Positions 7,535 through 16,750 of a stretch of 38,840 nucleotides of DNA are shown piece after piece. Under the pieces are notes generated by a model. The model was not told the DNA's origin. It ran no database searches and worked only from the letters and a program-made list of their open reading frames with translations. Each line of letters starts with the position of its first letter. The first letter of the stretch is position 1. A program made the position numbers and the translations under genes. Source of the stretch: Arenimonas fontis (lineage in GTDB: Bacteria > Pseudomonadota > Gammaproteobacteria > Xanthomonadales > Xanthomonadaceae); assembly GCF_008386465.1 (NCBI RefSeq), contig NZ_VUOD01000015.1, positions 1 to 38,840 on the forward strand, given 5' to 3'.

Positions 7535-9034
7535 ATGCCTGGACTGCGCAGCTTTTCCCTGTTTCGCCTTCTCATCGCCGCTGCCGCCATCCTGCTCGCC
7601 TTTGTCCTGTGGTCCGCGCTCGGCAGCCGCGACGATGGCACTGCGCGCTATCGCACCGCTGCCGTGGACCGCGGCCAGTTGCAGCTTGCCATCTCCGCCA
7701 CCGGCGCCCTGCGCGCCCTTTCGACGGTGGATGTGGGCTCGCAGGTGTCGGGGCAGGTCAAGAGTGTGGAGGTGGACTTCAACCAGCGCGTGCAGGCCGG
7801 CCAGGTGATCGCCCGCATCGATCCGGCCACCTTCGAGGCGCGGCTCAACCAGGCCCGGGCCGATCTTGCCAGTGCCCGCGCCGCGCTCGAGGAGGCCATC
7901 GCCAATCGCCGCAATGCCGAAGCCGACTACGTGCGCAAGCGCGAACTGGCGGAGCGACGGTTGATCGCCGGCAGCGAACTGGATCTGGCCCTGGCCGCCC
8001 GCGACCAGGCCCGGGCCCGGGTCGGCTCCGCCGAGGCGGCGGTGCTGCAACGCCAGGCGGCGGTGGCCAACGCCGAGCTCGACCTGCGCCATACCGAGCT
8101 GCGCTCGCCGGTGGACGGCGTGGTGCTCAACCGCGCGGTCGAACCGGGCCAGACGGTTGCCGCCAGCTTCCAGACCCCGGTGCTGTTCCAGATCGCCGAA
8201 GACCTGTCGCAGATGTTGATCGAACTGAGCGTTGACGAGTCCGACGTCGGCCAGTTGCGCGCGGGCCAGCCGGTACGCTTCACCGTGGACGCCTTCCCCG
8301 GCCGCGAGTTCGCCGGCCAGGTGAAGCAGGTGCGCCTGTCGGCCACCAATACCCAGAACGTGATCACCTACCCGGTCATCGTCGCGGTGGACAATCCGGA
8401 CGGCAGCCTGCTGCCGGGCATGACCGCCAACGCCGAGATCGAGGTCAGTCGGCGCGAGGGCGTACTGCGGGTGCCGATCGCGGCCCTGCGCTACCGCCCG
8501 GCCGACGCGCCGGAGCCGCCGGCCGGCGCCATGCGCGTGGGCGGAAGCGAGCTGGCGGCGGCCATCCCGGCCATGGTGGCGCCCCTGAACCTGGACGCGA
8601 GCCAGCGCGCCGCCCTCGACGCCGACCTGGCGGCGATGCGCGAGCGCATGCAACAGCGCCGGACGGCCGCGGCCGGCCAGGCCGCAGGTCCGGCTGTCCC
8701 GGGCGGTGGTCCGGGTGGAGGCGTCATGATCGTCGCCGGCGCCGGCAACGGCGCGCCATCGCCCGAGGCCATCCAGCAGGCCATCCTCCGGCGCGTGCTG
8801 GAAGGCTTCGCCGGCTTTCGCGCCAGCCTGGACGAGGCCCGTCGCGCTGCCTTCGACCAGGCCCTGCGCGAGCACCTGTCGGCCCGGCGGGCCACCTTGT
8901 GGCGGCTACAGTACGGCAAGCCGGTGCCGGTGCCGGTGCGGGTCGGCGCCTCCGACAGCCGCCACGCCGAAGTACAGGGCGAAGGCCTGTCCGAAGGCGA
9001 CCTGGTGATCGTCGGCGAGGAGCTTGCCGGCTGA
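7535..9034 (+). CDS. macA: MacA-like periplasmic adaptor of an ABC exporter
   Basis: A membrane-fusion adaptor that would join an inner-membrane MacB-type ABC transporter to a TolC-like channel. The 499-residue protein has a signal anchor at 9-29, a lipoyl half-motif (VDVGSQVSGQVKSVEV, 65-80), a coiled-coil hairpin at about 100-185, the second lipoyl half (LRSPVDGVVLNRAVEPGQ, 189-206) and a beta-barrel ending near 320. A helical, Ala/Arg/Gly-rich stretch of about 130 residues (325-455) separates the barrel from the C-terminal membrane-proximal domain. It makes the protein markedly longer than E. coli MacA (about 370). I chose the ATG at 7535 with TGGAG upstream, not the TTG at 7475. It overlaps the ATPase gene (TGATG). 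Confidence 0.88.
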   Translation: MPGLRSFSLFRLLIAAAAILLAFVLWSALGSRDDGTARYRTAAVDRGQLQLAISATGALRALSTVDVGSQVSGQVKSVEVDFNQRVQAGQVIARIDPATFEARLNQARADLASARAALEEAIANRRNAEADYVRKRELAERRLIAGSELDLALAARDQARARVGSAEAAVLQRQAAVANAELDLRHTELRSPVDGVVLNRAVEPGQTVAASFQTPVLFQIAEDLSQMLIELSVDESDVGQLRAGQPVRFTVDAFPGREFAGQVKQVRLSATNTQNVITYPVIVAVDNPDGSLLPGMTANAEIEVSRREGVLRVPIAALRYRPADAPEPPAGAMRVGGSELAAAIPAMVAPLNLDASQRAALDADLAAMRERMQQRRTAAAGQAAGPAVPGGGPGGGVMIVAGAGNGAPSPEAIQQAILRRVLEGFAGFRASLDEARRAAFDQALREHLSARRATLWRLQYGKPVPVPVRVGASDSRHAEVQGEGLSEGDLVIVGEELAG

Positions 9035-9720
9035 TGGCGGCGCGCCCGGTCATCGAACTGGACGGCATCCGCAAGGTCTATGCCGAGGGCACACCGGCCG
9101 AGGTGGTGGCCTTGCGCGGCGTGTCGCTGCGGGTGGACCACGGTGAGTTCCTGGCCATCATGGGGCCATCGGGTTCGGGCAAGTCCACCCTGATGAACAT
9201 CATCGGCTGCCTGGACCAGCCGACGTCCGGCCGATACCGCTGCGATGGGGAAGATGTCGCCGAACTGGATGCCGCCGGCAGGGCCGCGCTGCGCCTGCGC
9301 AAGATCGGGTTCGTGTTCCAGGGCTTCCATCTGCTTTCCCGGCACACGGCGCTGGAGAACGTGATGCTGCCGCTGGCCTATGCCGGCATCCCGCGGCAGG
9401 AGCGGCGGGCCCGGGCCGAGCAGGCCCTCGCCGAGGTCGGCCTGGCCGAACGTGCCGGGCACAGGCCCGCGGAACTCTCCGGCGGCCAGCAGCAACGCGT
9501 GGCCATCGCTCGCGCCCTGATCAACAAGCCGCCGGTACTGCTGGCCGACGAGCCCACCGGCGCGCTGGACACCCGTACCGGCGACGAGATCATGGCCCTG
9601 TTCAAGCGCCTGCAGCACGAGGGTCACACGGTGGTCCTGATCACCCACGAACAGCATGTGGCCGATTTCGCCGACCGTGCCGTCGTCATGCGTGACGGCG
9701 AGCTGCAGGAGGCCGCATGA
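9034..9720 (+). CDS. MacB-type ABC transporter ATP-binding protein
   Basis: A 228-residue ABC ATPase of the MacB/LolD type. Visible are Walker A (GPSGSGKST, about 43-51), the Q-loop (VFQGFHLLS), the signature [15 protein letters not shown] and Walker [13 protein letters not shown] followed by the H-loop (LITHEQH). In E. coli MacB the ATPase is fused to the permease; here the two are separate genes overlapping by 4 bases (ATGA). The ATG overlaps the stop of the adaptor gene. All three proteins should form one inner-membrane export complex. The substrate could be a peptide, lipid-like compound or toxin. Confidence 0.93.
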   Translation: MAARPVIELDGIRKVYAEGTPAEVVALRGVSLRVDHGEFLAIMGPSGSGKSTLMNIIGCLDQPTSGRYRCDGEDVAELDAAGRAALRLRKIGFVFQGFHLLSRHTALENVMLPLAYAGIPRQERRARAEQALAEVGLAERAGHRPAELSGGQQQRVAIARALINKPPVLLADEPTGALDTRTGDEIMALFKRLQHEGHTVVLITHEQHVADFADRAVVMRDGELQEAA

Positions 9721-10961
9721 AGGGCGCGGGCATCGGCGACATCCTCGGCATGGCCCTGTTCGCCCTGCGCGGCAACTGGCTGCGCAGCGTGCTGACCGCC
9801 CTGGGTGTCATCATCGGCATTGCCGCCGTGATCGTGATGGTGTCGGTGGGTGAAGGCACCCAGGCGGAACTCGATCGGGCCATTTCGCGGCTGGGCACCA
9901 ACCGCATCGACGTCAATCCAAACTTCGGCCGCCAGGGTGCGGTGCGCATGGGGGCCGGCAGCATCTTCTCCCTTACCGACGACGACGTCCGGGCGATCCG
10001 GGAGCGGGTGGAAGGCGCGCAGTACGTCAGCGGCTCTATCCGCGGTGGCGCCCAGGTCATCAACGCCGACCGGAACTGGTCCACCAGCTGGTATGGGGTG
10101 GAGGCGGACCATTTCGCCATCAACGACTGGAACATCGCCCTGGGCGACTACTTCGCCGAGCGCGACTACGGCGCCGCCGCGAAGGTGGTGCTGCTCGGGC
10201 AGACCGTGCGCGAGAAGCTGTTCGGCGACGAAGACCCGGTCGGCGCGACCATCCGCGTGGGCCGGGTGCCCTTCACCGTCGTCGGCGTGCTCGAGCCGCG
10301 TGGCGCCAACAATTGGGGAGGCGACCAGGACGATGTGGTGTTCGTGCCGCTGGAAACCGGGCGCCGCCGCCTGATGGGACAGATGAGCCTGCCGCCGCGC
10401 ACGGTCATGCAGATCACCGTCGGCGCCGCCAGCGCCGAGGTCATGCCCGAGGTCGAGCGCCGCATCGCCGAGGTGCTGCGGGAAACCCATCGCATCCAGC
10501 CGGGTGCCGACGACGATTTCACCGTGCGCAATCTCACCCAGATCGTCAGTACCCGCACCGAGACCACCCGGCTCATGTCGTTGTTGCTGGGCGCCGTGGC
10601 GACGATCTCGCTGATCGTCGGCGGTATCGGCATCATGAACATCATGCTGGTGTCGGTGACCGAGCGGATCCGCGAGATCGGCCTGCGCATGGCCGTGGGT
10701 GCCGGTCCGCGGGAAATCCAGCTGCAGTTCCTGGCCGAAGCGATGATGTTGTCACTGGGGGGCGGCGTGATCGGCATCGTTCTGGGCGTGGCCGGCACCT
10801 GGCTCACGGCGAAGTTCGTGGCCCTGCCGGTGGCGCTGAGCCTGGACGTGATCGCCCTGGCCACGGGCTTCGCGGTCGCCACCGGACTGTTTTTCGGCTT
10901 CTACCCCGCCCGCAAGGCCGCCCGCCTCGACCCGATCGAAGCGCTTCGCCATCAGGGCTGA
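9717..10961 (+). CDS. MacB/FtsX-family ABC transporter permease
   Basis: A 414-residue permease with the MacB layout: one N-terminal transmembrane helix (about 25-45), a large periplasmic MacB-PCD domain (about 50-260) and a C-terminal FtsX domain with three helices. The FtsX domain carries the family segment GGIGIMNIMLVSVTERIREI and RMAVGA. The ending FYPARKAARLDPIEALRHQ is the usual FtsX-domain terminus. It is a mechanotransmission transporter by family, acting with the ATPase and adaptor encoded just before it. A GC-rich hairpin (10997-11021) stands 35 bases after its stop codon. Confidence 0.92.
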   Translation: MKGAGIGDILGMALFALRGNWLRSVLTALGVIIGIAAVIVMVSVGEGTQAELDRAISRLGTNRIDVNPNFGRQGAVRMGAGSIFSLTDDDVRAIRERVEGAQYVSGSIRGGAQVINADRNWSTSWYGVEADHFAINDWNIALGDYFAERDYGAAAKVVLLGQTVREKLFGDEDPVGATIRVGRVPFTVVGVLEPRGANNWGGDQDDVVFVPLETGRRRLMGQMSLPPRTVMQITVGAASAEVMPEVERRIAEVLRETHRIQPGADDDFTVRNLTQIVSTRTETTRLMSLLLGAVATISLIVGGIGIMNIMLVSVTERIREIGLRMAVGAGPREIQLQFLAEAMMLSLGGGVIGIVLGVAGTWLTAKFVALPVALSLDVIALATGFAVATGLFFGFYPARKAARLDPIEALRHQG

Positions 10962-10996
10962 GCGGGCGCCTCCTGCGGCGCCGCGGGCGCAAGGCC

Positions 10997-11021
10997 GTGC
11001 CGGCCGGCGCTGTGCCGGCAC
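10997..11021. terminator. GC-rich hairpin after the exporter operon
   Basis: Perfect 8-base arms GTGCCGGC and GCCGGCAC are separated by nine bases. It lies between the permease gene and the next gene on the same strand. There is no clear T-run (only CAGCTGTTT), so it may be a weak terminator or simply an RNA stem. Confidence 0.35.
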
Positions 11022-11084
11022 CAGCTGTTTAACCGCCGCCGCTTACCTGATAGAACTCTCCGCAGTTCCCGTGGAGTTGCCCGC

Positions 11085-12080
11085 ATGCGTGCCTGGCTTT
11101 CGATGTCCTTGTCGCTGGCATTGGCGGCGTCCGTTTCCGCCTTCGCGGAGGCGCCGCGCACGGCGCTGGTGATCCACGGCGGGGCAGGGGTGATCGAACG
11201 CGGCAGCCTTTCGGCGGAGGATGAGCGGGCGATCCGGGCCGACCTCGGCAGGGCGCTGGACGCCGGACAGGCGGTGCTGAACGAAGGCGGTGCCGCCCTG
11301 GACGCCGCCATGGCCGCGGTCGAGGTGCTGGAGGATTCGCCCTGGTTCAATGCCGGCAAGGGCGCGGTGTTCAATGCCGAGGGCGGACACGAGCTGGATG
11401 CGTCGCTGATGGAGGGCCACACCCGCCGTGCCGGTGCGGTGGCCGGCGTACGCACCGTGCGCCATCCGATCCGGCTGGCGCGGGCGGTGATGGAGCATTC
11501 GCCGCACGTGATGCTGGTGGGGGAGGGAGCCGAGGCTTTCGCCGACACCCGGCCGGAGATCGAGCGCGTCCGCCCGGACTGGTTCGACACCGAGCGGCGC
11601 CGCAAGCAGCTGCAGGACGCGCGTGAACGCGCCGCCCGGCAGCAGGCGGGGCGCCGCCAGTATCGGTGGGGCACGGTCGGCGCGGTGGCCCTGGATGCCC
11701 AGGGTCATCTCGCCGCGGCGACCTCCACCGGCGGCATGACCCTCAAGCGCTGGGGCCGGGTCGGCGATTCGCCGGTGATCGGTGCCGGCACCTGGGCCGA
11801 TGCCGGATGCGCACTCTCGGCGACCGGGTGGGGCGAGTACTTCATTCGTCTGGCTGTCGCACACGAAGTCTGCGCCCGGGTGCGCCTGCGCGGCGAGCCG
11901 CTGGCCTTGGCCGCCGAGGCGGTGGTGAACGGCGAGGTGCCGGCCCTGGGCGGTGACGGCGGCGCCATCGCCCTGGATGCGCGGGGCAATATCGCCATGC
12001 CCTTCAACACGCCGGGCATGTACCGGGCCTGGATCGCTCCGGACGGCAGCCGCGGCGTCGCCATCTACGCCGACGAGTGA
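11085..12080 (+). CDS. Secreted isoaspartyl peptidase / L-asparaginase (Ntn hydrolase)
   Basis: A plant-type asparaginase/isoaspartyl peptidase that autocleaves and uses the new N-terminal threonine to hydrolyse beta-aspartyl peptides. The 331-residue precursor starts with a clear signal peptide (about 1-22, SVSAFA), so it should act in the periplasm or outside. IHGGAG is at 30-35, WFNAGKGAVFN at 87-97 and the autoprocessing site GTVGAVALD at 196-204 with catalytic T197. STGGMT follows further on. The stop codon overlaps the GTG of a TonB-dependent receptor, suggesting coupled synthesis of a degrading enzyme and an outer-membrane importer. A possible promoter (TTTAAC, then TAGAAC at 11051) precedes it. 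Confidence 0.92.
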   Translation: MRAWLSMSLSLALAASVSAFAEAPRTALVIHGGAGVIERGSLSAEDERAIRADLGRALDAGQAVLNEGGAALDAAMAAVEVLEDSPWFNAGKGAVFNAEGGHELDASLMEGHTRRAGAVAGVRTVRHPIRLARAVMEHSPHVMLVGEGAEAFADTRPEIERVRPDWFDTERRRKQLQDARERAARQQAGRRQYRWGTVGAVALDAQGHLAAATSTGGMTLKRWGRVGDSPVIGAGTWADAGCALSATGWGEYFIRLAVAHEVCARVRLRGEPLALAAEAVVNGEVPALGGDGGAIALDARGNIAMPFNTPGMYRAWIAPDGSRGVAIYADE

Positions 12081-14146
12081 ACGCCTGGCTGCTGGCGGCT
12101 GTCGTCGCGGCCGCCGACCCGGACACCCTGGATGCCGTCACGGTGACCGCGACCCGGGTGCCGCGTTTCGCCGAGGAGGTGCCGGCCTCGCTCAGCATCG
12201 CTGGCGAGCCCGGGCCGTCGCCCGGGATCGGCATGTCGGAGTGGCTGCGGGGCGTGCCCGGCCTGGCCGCGCGCGAACGGCAGAACCATGCCCAGGACAC
12301 TCAGCTTTCCATCCGCGGCTTCGGCGCCCGCGCCGGCTTCGGCATCCGCGGCATCCGCGTGCTGGTGGACGGCATCCCGGCCAGCCAGCCGGACGGGCAG
12401 GCGCAGATCTCGCATGTCAATCTGGCCAGCGTGGAGACGGTCGAAGTGCTGCGCGGGCCGTTTTCCGTCATGCACGGCAATGCCTCCGGCGGCGTGATCC
12501 GGGTTGACAGCGGCAGTGGCTCCGTCCGGCCGGAGTTCACTGCCGGCGCAGCCGCTGGCGGCGGTCGCGATGCCCGGGCGTCCCTGGCCGCGCGCGGCCG
12601 GATCGGCGGCTGGGGCTATGTGCTGGGTGCTTCCACCTTCGCCACCGAGGGCTGGCGGCCGCAATCGGCAGCGCGGCGCGATTCCTTCAACCTGCGCCTG
12701 CACCAGGGTGAGCGTGCCGACGGCGAGGGCTGGTCCCTCGTGCTCAACCGGGTGGACAGCCCGCGCGCCGAGGATCCCTTGGGCTTGAGCCGGGCGCAGT
12801 TCGAGGCCGATCCGCGCCAGACCGCGCCGCAGGCGCTGGCCTTCGATACCCGCAAGCGCTTCGCGCAGGACCAGATGGGCCTGCGTTGGCGCGGCGGCCT
12901 GGCCGGTACTGGCCTGGAAGCCCTGGCCTGGGTCGGCCGGCGCGAGGTCTGGCAGGTGCTGGCGGTGCCAGTGGCCGCCCAGGCCAATCCCCTGCAGGGC
13001 GGCGGCGTGATCGCGCTGGACAACGATTACGGCGGTCTGCAGCTTCAGTCCGATGGCGAGATGGCATTGGCCGGGCATCCCCTGCACTGGGTGCTGGGCC
13101 TCGGTCACGAATGGCTGGCGCAGCACCGGCGCGGCTACGAGAACTTCGTCGGTGCGCAACTGGGCCTGCAGGGCGCCCTGCGCCGCGACGAACGCAACCG
13201 GGTGGCCGGCAGCGACTTGTTCGCCCAGGCAGACTGGCGCTTCGCCGACGATTGGTCCCTGTTGGCGGGCCTGCGTGGCAGCCGGGTCCGCTTTCGTTCC
13301 GACGACCGCTACGTACGGCCCGGCAATCCCGACGACAGCGGTGCCGTGACGTTCCGGCGCTGGACCCCGGTGCTCGGCCTGCGCCGGGCCTTGGGGCAAG
13401 GCGGCGCGGTCCATCTTGCCTGGGGCAGCGGCTTCGAAACGCCGACCCTGGTCGAGCTGGCCTACCGGCCCGACGGTGTGGGCGGGCTCAACCTGGATCT
13501 CGCCCCGTCGCGCAGCCGTAGCGTCGAACTGGGTCTGAAGTGGCGGACCGATGCCTGGTCGGCGGCGGCCAGCCTGTTCAGGATCGATACCCGCGACGAA
13601 CTGGTGGTGGCCAGCAGCGTGGCCGGCCGGGCCAGCTTCCGCAATGCCGCCCGCAGCCGACGCCATGGCCTAGAACTGGAGTTCGAGCGCGCGCTCGGCG
13701 AGCACTGGACACTGCGCGGCGCCTGGACCCGGCTCGATGCCGAGCTGCGTGAAGGCCCGGCGTCCGCTGGCACGCCGCTGCCGGGCATTCCCGAGCGGCA
13801 GGCCTGGCTGCACCTGCAATGGCAGGCCGGGCCGGCCTGGCAGGCCTGGGCGCAGCTGCGCCATGTCGGTCGCGTGGTCGTGGACGACCACGCCAGCGAT
13901 GCCGCGGCCGCCCATACCCTTATCGACCTTGGCATTGCCCGTCGCTGGCGGCTGGGTGCGCATTCGCTGCGCCTGGCCGCGTGGCTCGACAACGCGACGG
14001 ATCGCCGCCATGTCGGCTCGGTGATCGTCAACGAGGCCAACCGCCGCTACTTCGAACCCGGCCCCGGCCGTACCGCCTGGGTGAGCCTGGAGTGGCGCTG
14101 GCAGGGTGCTCAGTTCCCGGCATCGGCGATGCTGGCCAGCCGGTAG
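12077..14146 (+). CDS. TonB-dependent outer-membrane receptor
   Basis: A 689-residue TonB-dependent receptor. A short signal peptide (about 1-13) is followed by a candidate TonB box around DAVTVTATR (19-27). The plug domain (about 30-150) contains LSIRGFGARAGFGIRGIRVL and VEVLRGPFSVMHGNASGGVI. A 22-strand barrel follows, ending in the usual aromatic C-terminal strand (WVSLEWRW), although about 10 residues follow it. The start is a GTG overlapping the peptidase stop (GTGA). The ligand cannot be read from sequence; pairing with an isoaspartyl peptidase makes a peptide or amide ligand possible, a siderophore equally so. Its 3' end overlaps the convergent MFS gene by 37 bases. Confidence 0.92.
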   Translation: MNAWLLAAVVAAADPDTLDAVTVTATRVPRFAEEVPASLSIAGEPGPSPGIGMSEWLRGVPGLAARERQNHAQDTQLSIRGFGARAGFGIRGIRVLVDGIPASQPDGQAQISHVNLASVETVEVLRGPFSVMHGNASGGVIRVDSGSGSVRPEFTAGAAAGGGRDARASLAARGRIGGWGYVLGASTFATEGWRPQSAARRDSFNLRLHQGERADGEGWSLVLNRVDSPRAEDPLGLSRAQFEADPRQTAPQALAFDTRKRFAQDQMGLRWRGGLAGTGLEALAWVGRREVWQVLAVPVAAQANPLQGGGVIALDNDYGGLQLQSDGEMALAGHPLHWVLGLGHEWLAQHRRGYENFVGAQLGLQGALRRDERNRVAGSDLFAQADWRFADDWSLLAGLRGSRVRFRSDDRYVRPGNPDDSGAVTFRRWTPVLGLRRALGQGGAVHLAWGSGFETPTLVELAYRPDGVGGLNLDLAPSRSRSVELGLKWRTDAWSAAASLFRIDTRDELVVASSVAGRASFRNAARSRRHGLELEFERALGEHWTLRGAWTRLDAELREGPASAGTPLPGIPERQAWLHLQWQAGPAWQAWAQLRHVGRVVVDDHASDAAAAHTLIDLGIARRWRLGAHSLRLAAWLDNATDRRHVGSVIVNEANRRYFEPGPGRTAWVSLEWRWQGAQFPASAMLASR

Positions 14147-15306
14147 GCCAGCGACAGGCTGAGAGCCAGCGCCAGGGCCAGCAGCGCCAGCGTTTCCGCC
14201 TGCCCGAGCATGCCGGCGACGCCGGCCGCCGTCAGAGGCGTCGCCGCCCGTGCTAGGCCCTGCCAACGCGCCAGGCGGCCATTCCAGTAGCCGACGCTGT
14301 CCCTGCCATACAGGGCTTGCAGCAGCCAGGGGCGGGACAGGGTGAGGATGCCGGCGCCCAGTCCGAACACCGCCACGCCGATGGCCGAGGCCACGGCGCC
14401 GGGTGAGAACGACACCAGGCCGAGCCCGATGGCCTGCAAGGCCACCGGCCAGACCACCAGCGTCCGCATGGACGGGCGATGCCGGCCGCGCATCAGCCAA
14501 ACGCGTCCCGGCAGTTGCATCACGCCCAGGCTCGACAGGGCCAGGGCAGCACTTTCCGGCGACATCCCGCGCGCCACCAGCAAGGGCACCAGCAGCGTGG
14601 TCATGGCCATGGCGGCAACCGTGCCGGTGACGAAGGTGGCCAGTACCGCGGCGAAACCGGCGCCCGCCCGCGCACCTGTGGTCTGCACCTGTGCCTGTGC
14701 CGGGCCGGTGCCGGTCGGGGCCGGTACCCCGGTTCGGGCGAGCGTGGGCAGCACGGCACGGGACATCATCAGCGAGGCCAGTGCCACCAGTACCGCCATC
14801 GCCATCAGGGTGCCGCGCCAGCCCAGGCAGGCCAGCGCATACGCCAGAAGGGGCAGACACAGGGTGCTGGCCAGGCCGCCGAGCACGGTGACCGTAGCCA
14901 GGGCGCGCAGGCGATCCTCGCTCTGCCGGAAGTGGCGGATCACCAGACCGAAGGCCGGTTCGTAGAGCAGGCAGGCCATGGCCAGGCCGAGCAGGCCCCA
15001 GGCAAGATAGAGCAGGGGCAGATGCTGCGCGGCCAGGCCCAGGACCAGGCCGGCGAGGGCAAAGCCGGTGCCGGCATGGAACACGGCGGCGGCCCGGCCG
15101 CGATCGATCCGGCGACCCACGGCCGGCGCCGCCAGGGCCATCACCAGCAGGCCAAGAGAATAGGCGCCGGCGACCTGCGCCTGGCTGCCGCCCGAGGCCC
15201 GCTGCCAGGGCAGCTGCAGAACCGCGAAGCCGTAATACAGCAGGCCCCAGTACAGGCACTGGCTGGCGCCCAGCCGCCAGACGGCGCGACGTTCCGTCGG
15301 GCTCAT
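14110..15306 (-). CDS. MFS transporter
   Basis: A 398-residue protein with about 12 predicted transmembrane helices and the MFS loop pattern (GRRIDRGR after helix 2). It belongs to the major facilitator superfamily; the substrate cannot be assigned from family alone. It starts two bases after the stop of the flavoprotein gene and belongs to the operon MarR regulator, flavoprotein, MFS. By context it could export a product or substrate of the flavoprotein, possibly a metalloid compound (inference). I chose the ATG at 15306; the upstream open frame only shadows the flavoprotein gene. Confidence 0.88.
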   Translation of the reverse strand: MSPTERRAVWRLGASQCLYWGLLYYGFAVLQLPWQRASGGSQAQVAGAYSLGLLVMALAAPAVGRRIDRGRAAAVFHAGTGFALAGLVLGLAAQHLPLLYLAWGLLGLAMACLLYEPAFGLVIRHFRQSEDRLRALATVTVLGGLASTLCLPLLAYALACLGWRGTLMAMAVLVALASLMMSRAVLPTLARTGVPAPTGTGPAQAQVQTTGARAGAGFAAVLATFVTGTVAAMAMTTLLVPLLVARGMSPESAALALSSLGVMQLPGRVWLMRGRHRPSMRTLVVWPVALQAIGLGLVSFSPGAVASAIGVAVFGLGAGILTLSRPWLLQALYGRDSVGYWNGRLARWQGLARAATPLTAAGVAGMLGQAETLALLALALALSLSLAYRLASIADAGN

Positions 15307-15308
15307 GC

Positions 15309-16703
15309 TCAGGCGCAGCAGGCGGCGCTCGCCGCCGGGCGGCCGCTGCCGCAGCCGGTGCCGCAACCGACCGTTGCGCTTGCAGGTGCCTCCGCCAGTC
15401 CGGCGCTGTCGGTCAGTGGCGGCGCGCAGCACCGGTTGGGCGGCGCCCCTTCGCCCTCGTCAGCGAACCGGGTGATGCAGACCCCGGTTTCCGGCAGCAC
15501 CAGTTCGACCCGGGCGGCGGCGGCATGGTCGCCGGCGATGCCGGCCACCACCGAACGCACCTGCTCGTAGCCGGTCAGCAGCAAGAAGGTCGGCGCGCGG
15601 CCGTAGCTTTTCATGCCGACGATGTAGACGCCGGGATCGGGGTGGGCCAGCTCGGCGATGCCATGCGGGCGGACGCTGCCGCAGCTGTGCAGGTTGGGAT
15701 CGATCAGTGGCGCCAGCGCGACCGGCGCGGCAGTGCCCGGATCCAGGGCCAGGCGCAGTTCGGCAAGGATGCGATGGTCGGGCCGGAAGCCGGTGGCGGA
15801 GACGATCTCGTCCACCGGCGGCAAGGCACGCTCGCCGTCGCGGGCGACGATGCCCTCGTCGGTGCGTTCCAGGCTTTCCAGATGGAAGCCGGTTTCCGCG
15901 CGCAGCACGCCGGCCTCCAGCCAGCGCTTGATGGCCAGGCCCAGGGCACCGCGTTCGCGCAGCTGGTCATGCTCGCCGCCGCCGAGCACCCGGGCCACGG
16001 TGGCGCGGCGCAGGGCCCAGACGATGCGGGTGCCCGGTGCTTCTCCCGCCAGCGTCGCCAGATCGTTGAGCACGTTGAAGGCGGAGTGGCCGCTGCCGAC
16101 CACCAGCACCCGGCGACCGGCATAACGGTCGCGATCGCGTCCCAACACGTCCGGCATGCCGTGGACGACATGCGCGGCCACGGCGGCCTCGCCGCGCGCG
16201 GGCAGGCCGGAGGCGCCCATCGGGTTGGGGAGGCTGGTGGTCCCGGAGGCGTCGATCACCGCCCGGGCGCGGATGTCGTGTTCGCCGCGACTGTCCACGT
16301 AGCGGACGAGAAACGGCGTGTCGGCGCGGCCGGCATCCTTCATCCGGTCGCGGCGCCAGCGGCTGACGGCGATGACGCGACTGCCGGTGCGGATGCGCGG
16401 CGCCAGCTCCGGGGTGGCGGCCAGGGGCGCCAGGTAGCGCTCGGCCATGTCCGCGCCGGTTGGGAAGCCTTCCGGATCTTCGAGCCGCCAGCCGTGGCGC
16501 TCGAGCAGGGCGCTTGCTGCCCGGTCCACGTTGTAGCGCCAGGGCGAGAACATGCGCACGTGGGCCCAGGACAGCATGCCGGCGCCGACCCGCTCGCCGG
16601 CTTCCAGCACCAGCGGTTCCAGGCCGCGTTCCAGCAAGTGCGCGGCGGCGGCAAGGCCGACCGGACCGGCGCCGATCACCACGACAGGGAGGGAGGCGTT
16701 CAT
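15309..16703 (-). CDS. FAD/NAD(P)-dependent oxidoreductase with Cys-rich tail (ArsO-like)
   Basis: A 464-residue flavoprotein of the flavin-monooxygenase/thioredoxin-reductase-like fold. The FAD-binding GAGPVG is at the N-terminus (VVVIGAGPVGLAAAAHLLE), the NAD(P)-binding GSGHSAFN is near the middle and ATGF lies in the second half. The segment SWAHVRMFSPWRYN resembles flavoproteins found in arsenic-resistance operons (ArsO type). The C-terminal ~60 residues are unusual, with seven cysteines (409, 425, 426, 447, 451, 462, 463) including two CC pairs and CGTGC. Such a tail could bind a soft metal or metalloid or act as a redox relay. It lies between a Cys-rich MarR regulator and an MFS transporter. 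The arsenic link is inference. Confidence 0.85.
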   Translation of the reverse strand: MNASLPVVVIGAGPVGLAAAAHLLERGLEPLVLEAGERVGAGMLSWAHVRMFSPWRYNVDRAASALLERHGWRLEDPEGFPTGADMAERYLAPLAATPELAPRIRTGSRVIAVSRWRRDRMKDAGRADTPFLVRYVDSRGEHDIRARAVIDASGTTSLPNPMGASGLPARGEAAVAAHVVHGMPDVLGRDRDRYAGRRVLVVGSGHSAFNVLNDLATLAGEAPGTRIVWALRRATVARVLGGGEHDQLRERGALGLAIKRWLEAGVLRAETGFHLESLERTDEGIVARDGERALPPVDEIVSATGFRPDHRILAELRLALDPGTAAPVALAPLIDPNLHSCGSVRPHGIAELAHPDPGVYIVGMKSYGRAPTFLLLTGYEQVRSVVAGIAGDHAAAARVELVLPETGVCITRFADEGEGAPPNRCCAPPLTDSAGLAEAPASATVGCGTGCGSGRPAASAACCA

Positions 16704-16713
16704 GAGGGTTTCC

Positions 16714-16735
16714 TTGTTGGTGGTAGTAACAACAA
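16714..16735. promoter_or_regulatory. Inverted repeat between marR-like and flavoprotein genes
   Basis: TTGTTG and CAACAA are separated by ten bases in the 47-base gap just before the flavoprotein ATG. The GTTG/CAAC half-sites resemble those of the stronger inverted repeat at 17298-17322. It could be a second operator or, on RNA, a weak stem. Low certainty. Confidence 0.3.
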
Positions 16736-16750
16736 ATTGGGCGAGCCGAA

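Noticed and set aside
11085-14146. Lasso-peptide catabolic locus (isopeptidase plus TonB receptor)
   Set aside because: The lasso isopeptidase is a serine S9-type enzyme, whereas this is a threonine Ntn hydrolase, and no lasso precursor or cyclase is present.
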